DNA of 34,331 nt from Alkalibacterium kapii (GTDB taxonomy: Bacteria > Bacillota > Bacilli > Lactobacillales > Carnobacteriaceae_A): assembly GCF_007988865.1 (NCBI RefSeq), contig NZ_BJUY01000023.1, positions 1 through 34,331 on the forward strand, given 5' to 3'. The notes under the pieces were generated by a model. That model was not told where the DNA came from. It saw only the letters and a program-made list of their open reading frames with translations, and did not search any database. Positions 32,262-34,331 of this stretch are shown here, one piece after another. Each line of letters starts with the position of its first letter. The stretch's first letter is position 1. A program made the position numbers and the translations under genes.

Positions 32262-33470
32262 ATGAGTACATCTAACGTAACACATTATGATTATTTATTT
32301 ATTGGTGGCGGGATCGCTGCTGGATATGCTGCAGAAGGTATTCGCGAAGTTGATAAAGACAGTTCTATCGGTATTTTATCTTCCGACATGGATGGCCCTT
32401 ACACTCGTCCGGCGTTGTCTAAAAAGATTTGGACCGACGAAGCCTTTACTGAAGAAGATGTTCCTTTTAATACAGCCGAAAAGACGGGAGCAGATGTCCT
32501 GCTTGAAACCGTCGTGACATCAATTGATAAAGAAACCAAAACGGTGACAACGAAAGAAGGCAGAACTTTTTCTTACGGAAAACTCTTATTAGTTACTGGT
32601 GGTGAACCGCAGACGATCGAAGGACCAGAAGACGAGCGGGCTTTTACTTTTCGTTCCTTTGAAGACTACCGTAAACTAAGAGACCTATCTGGAAACAATC
32701 AGCATGTCATTGTCGTAGGCGGAAGCTATATCGGTACAGAGCTCGCAGCAAACTTACAGTTGAATAACACGCAGGTAACTTTAGTTTATCCACAGGACGT
32801 TCTGGGAGATAAACGCTTCCCACTTGAACTGGCGAAGGAATTTGAAGAAAGTTACAGAAAAGCTGGTGTGACTTTGATGAACAAATCCCGTGCTGATTCT
32901 TACAGTAAAAAAGAGAATAAACTTGTTCTTAACCTGGAAAACGGGAAAACGGTAGAAGGCGATGCGCTGGTGCTGGGACTGGGTGTCAAACCGCGTCTAT
33001 CTCTTGCCGAAAAAGCCGGTCTGGACGTTCAAGACGGTGTTATCGTTAATGAAAACTTCCAAACTTCTGATCCAGATATCTATGCTGCCGGAGATATCTC
33101 GGCATACCCGGATCCAATATTAGGTCGTCACCGTATCGAACACGTCGATCATGCCCGTCAATCGGGAACGGTGGTTGGGAAAAATATGGCTGGATCCAGT
33201 GTGTCCTATGACTACACTCCTTACTTTTATTCGAAAGTATTCGATATTTCCTGGAAAGCCATCGGAACGCTCGATCCTGACCTTGATATCTTTATTGATC
33301 ACGTAGACGATGGTAAAGTAGCCTATTATCTCAAACAAAATAAACCCGTCGGCATTCTCACCTGGAATGTAGAACCTGATTTGGATAAAGTAAGAGACGT
33401 GCTTAAAAACCCACCAGAAGGTACTGATAAACTGCGAGGACTTATTCAAAGTAAAAAAAGTGACTCATAA
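32262..33470 (+). CDS. FAD-dependent NAD(P)H oxidoreductase (ferredoxin-reductase/AIF-like)
   Basis: The 402-residue protein has two Rossmann folds. The FAD loop YLFIGGGIAAGYAAEGIRE is near the N-terminus; the NAD(P)H loop HVIVVGGSYIGTELAANL lies at about 150-165; and the second FAD-binding motif SDPDIYAAGDIS is at about 270-281. The early PYTRPALSKK motif matches rubredoxin/ferredoxin reductase-type and AIF-like proteins (here without the active-site CxxC). The C-terminal third (about 310-390) resembles the reductase C-terminal domain. It probably passes electrons from NAD(P)H to a small carrier or quinone; no ferredoxin is adjacent. AGAAGGAGAG precedes the ATG. Neighbours on both sides look like a stress-response operon. 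Confidence 0.93.
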   Translation: MSTSNVTHYDYLFIGGGIAAGYAAEGIREVDKDSSIGILSSDMDGPYTRPALSKKIWTDEAFTEEDVPFNTAEKTGADVLLETVVTSIDKETKTVTTKEGRTFSYGKLLLVTGGEPQTIEGPEDERAFTFRSFEDYRKLRDLSGNNQHVIVVGGSYIGTELAANLQLNNTQVTLVYPQDVLGDKRFPLELAKEFEESYRKAGVTLMNKSRADSYSKKENKLVLNLENGKTVEGDALVLGLGVKPRLSLAEKAGLDVQDGVIVNENFQTSDPDIYAAGDISAYPDPILGRHRIEHVDHARQSGTVVGKNMAGSSVSYDYTPYFYSKVFDISWKAIGTLDPDLDIFIDHVDDGKVAYYLKQNKPVGILTWNVEPDLDKVRDVLKNPPEGTDKLRGLIQSKKSDS

Positions 33471-33498
33471 AATAAAATGATCCTAGGAGGAGATATAA

Positions 33499-34002
33499 TT
33501 GAATACTCATGTAGAAGGCAGCTATGCTGAAGTCAAATACGCTCTGCGCGCTGTAGATACACTGATTATGCGTGGCCATGATGCTGATTCTATTACTCTG
33601 ATCGGTACAGATCCTTATAAAGAAGAACAGCTCAGAGCAGCCGATATAAAAATTAAAAACACGTCAGATTTATCTGATGGAGATAAAGAAGAGTTAGGCA
33701 AGCACATGGAAGACCTGAAGGATGGACGTTTTGTTGTTCAGGTTACTGAAGATGGAGGGAAACTAAAAGAAAAATCTCCGGACATCAACCCGAAATATGC
33801 CGACAGTGCTTATTCTGATGATGATTCGGGTTTAACGTCAGAGCCAGGTTCTTATACTGAAGACGCTGAATTACTAAATGATGTAAAAAACAGCAATACG
33901 GATCCTTCCAATAGTCAGTCTACCGATACGATCGGTTATGCGGATAATAAGAAGACACCAAACAATACCCCTTTGGATAACGGACCTAACCGATCGATAT
34001 AA
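33499..34002 (+). CDS. YflT-domain general stress protein (GSP17M-like)
   Basis: The 167-residue protein has an N-terminal YflT/heat-induced stress domain (residues about 1-75: GSYAEVKYALRAVDTLIMRGHDADSITLIG, then ELGKHMEDLKDGRFVVQV). The C-terminal 90 residues are a Ser/Asp/Asn-rich, low-complexity, very acidic tail (YSDDDSGLTSEPGSYTEDAE) with no fold suggested. The start codon is TTG at 33499: AGGAGG lies exactly 8 bases upstream and no ATG is nearby, so this is a well-supported non-ATG start. It is the last gene of the SDR-FAD oxidoreductase unit and ends at a strong terminator. Function is not known beyond stress association in B. subtilis relatives. Confidence 0.88.
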   Translation: MNTHVEGSYAEVKYALRAVDTLIMRGHDADSITLIGTDPYKEEQLRAADIKIKNTSDLSDGDKEELGKHMEDLKDGRFVVQVTEDGGKLKEKSPDINPKYADSAYSDDDSGLTSEPGSYTEDAELLNDVKNSNTDPSNSQSTDTIGYADNKKTPNNTPLDNGPNRSI

Positions 34003-34020
34003 TTGAAATATAAAAAGCTG

Positions 34021-34055
34021 GAGAAAGAAGCGGACTCGCTTCTTTCTTCTTTTTT
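34021..34055 (+). terminator. Terminator of the SDR-FAD-YflT operon
   Basis: AGAAAGAAGCG (34022-34032) pairs perfectly with CGCTTCTTTCT (34037-34047) around GACT, followed by TCTTTTTT. Array C begins right after its T-run. Confidence 0.9.
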
Positions 34056-34060
34056 ATTAA

Positions 34061-34331
34061 GGCGTGTGTGCCCTTTCGCTCCAGTTTTCTTCTTGAAAGG
34101 GCACGCATTTCGGGTTTGACTGCCCTTCACGTCTTTCCAACTTCAACGAAGGGCACGCATTCCACGTTTGACTGCCCTTCACGTCTTTCCAACTTCAACG
34201 AAGGGCACGCATTCGGTGTTTGACTGCCCTTTACGTCCTCCCAGCTTCAACGAAGGGCACGCATTCGGTGTTTGACTGCCCTTCACGTCTTTCCAACTTC
34301 AACGAAGGGCACGCATTTCAGGTTTGACTGC
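34061..34331. repeat. 52-bp tandem repeat array C (runs off the right edge)
   Basis: Units start at 34103, 34155, 34207, 34259 and 34311, exactly 52 bp apart, after a half unit at 34061-34102 fused to the terminator. The pattern is ACGCATT, four variable bases, GTTTGACTGCCCTTCACG, TCTTTCCAACTTCAAC and GAAGGGC. Each unit boundary gives the hairpin GAAGGGCA...TGCCCTTC. It shares period, orientation and the ACGCATT / GTTTG / TGCCCTT / GAAGGGC blocks with array A, so they are one repeat family. The array is cut by the end of the window. Confidence 0.9.

Overview
The window looks like chromosomal DNA of a low-GC Gram-positive bacterium. Most genes have strong AGGAGG-type ribosome binding sites, T-tailed hairpin terminators are common, and gene types include a BceRSAB-like module, an Rgg/MutR-type regulator, a Ppx-Ppk1 pair, a type I pullulanase and a YflT-domain protein. 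Acidic proteins, an OpuAC-type betaine-binding lipoprotein and an Rgg-like regulator would fit a salt- or alkali-tolerant member of the Lactobacillales such as the Carnobacteriaceae. That placement is inference; no rRNA or other marker gene is present.

Layout. 142-3012 (minus): a serine hydrolase, an AAC(3)-family acetyltransferase and a secreted coiled-coil/3D-domain cell-wall protein. 3330-11625 (plus): ppx-ppk1, a DtxR-family metalloregulator, a TVP38-like membrane protein, pullulanase and a LysR gene broken by one in-frame TGA. 11746-13272: a 52-bp tandem repeat array, the C-terminal remnant of a GntP-family permease and a cupin. 13425-15973: an unrecognised small protein, an SMP-30/gluconolactonase-like protein and a lone OpuAC. 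16020-20574 (minus): a complete bceR-bceS-bceA-bceB module for cell-envelope stress or peptide-antibiotic response, with a BceR-type operator ahead of the transporter. 20697-22379: a long hairpin leader, a coiled-coil protein of unknown function and a 51-bp tandem repeat array. 22421-29483 (minus): oxidoreductases (two aldo/keto reductases, a quinone-reductase-like MDR, a 2-hydroxyacid dehydrogenase), a YccF protein and a P2-type cation ATPase. 29729-34002: a small unknown protein, an Rgg-like regulator and a probable stress operon of SDR, FAD oxidoreductase and YflT-domain protein. A second 52-bp array of the same family as the first runs off the right edge.

The genes are mostly housekeeping and stress-adaptation functions. 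The least explained parts are non-coding or structural. They are a perfect 25-bp inverted repeat inside the bceR receiver domain flanking the phospho-acceptor codon, three intergenic tandem arrays with periods of 51 or 52 bp, and a roughly 120-nt hairpin leader ahead of the coiled-coil gene. The broken LysR gene next to a decapitated GntP permease suggests a decaying organic-acid or sugar-acid uptake locus.
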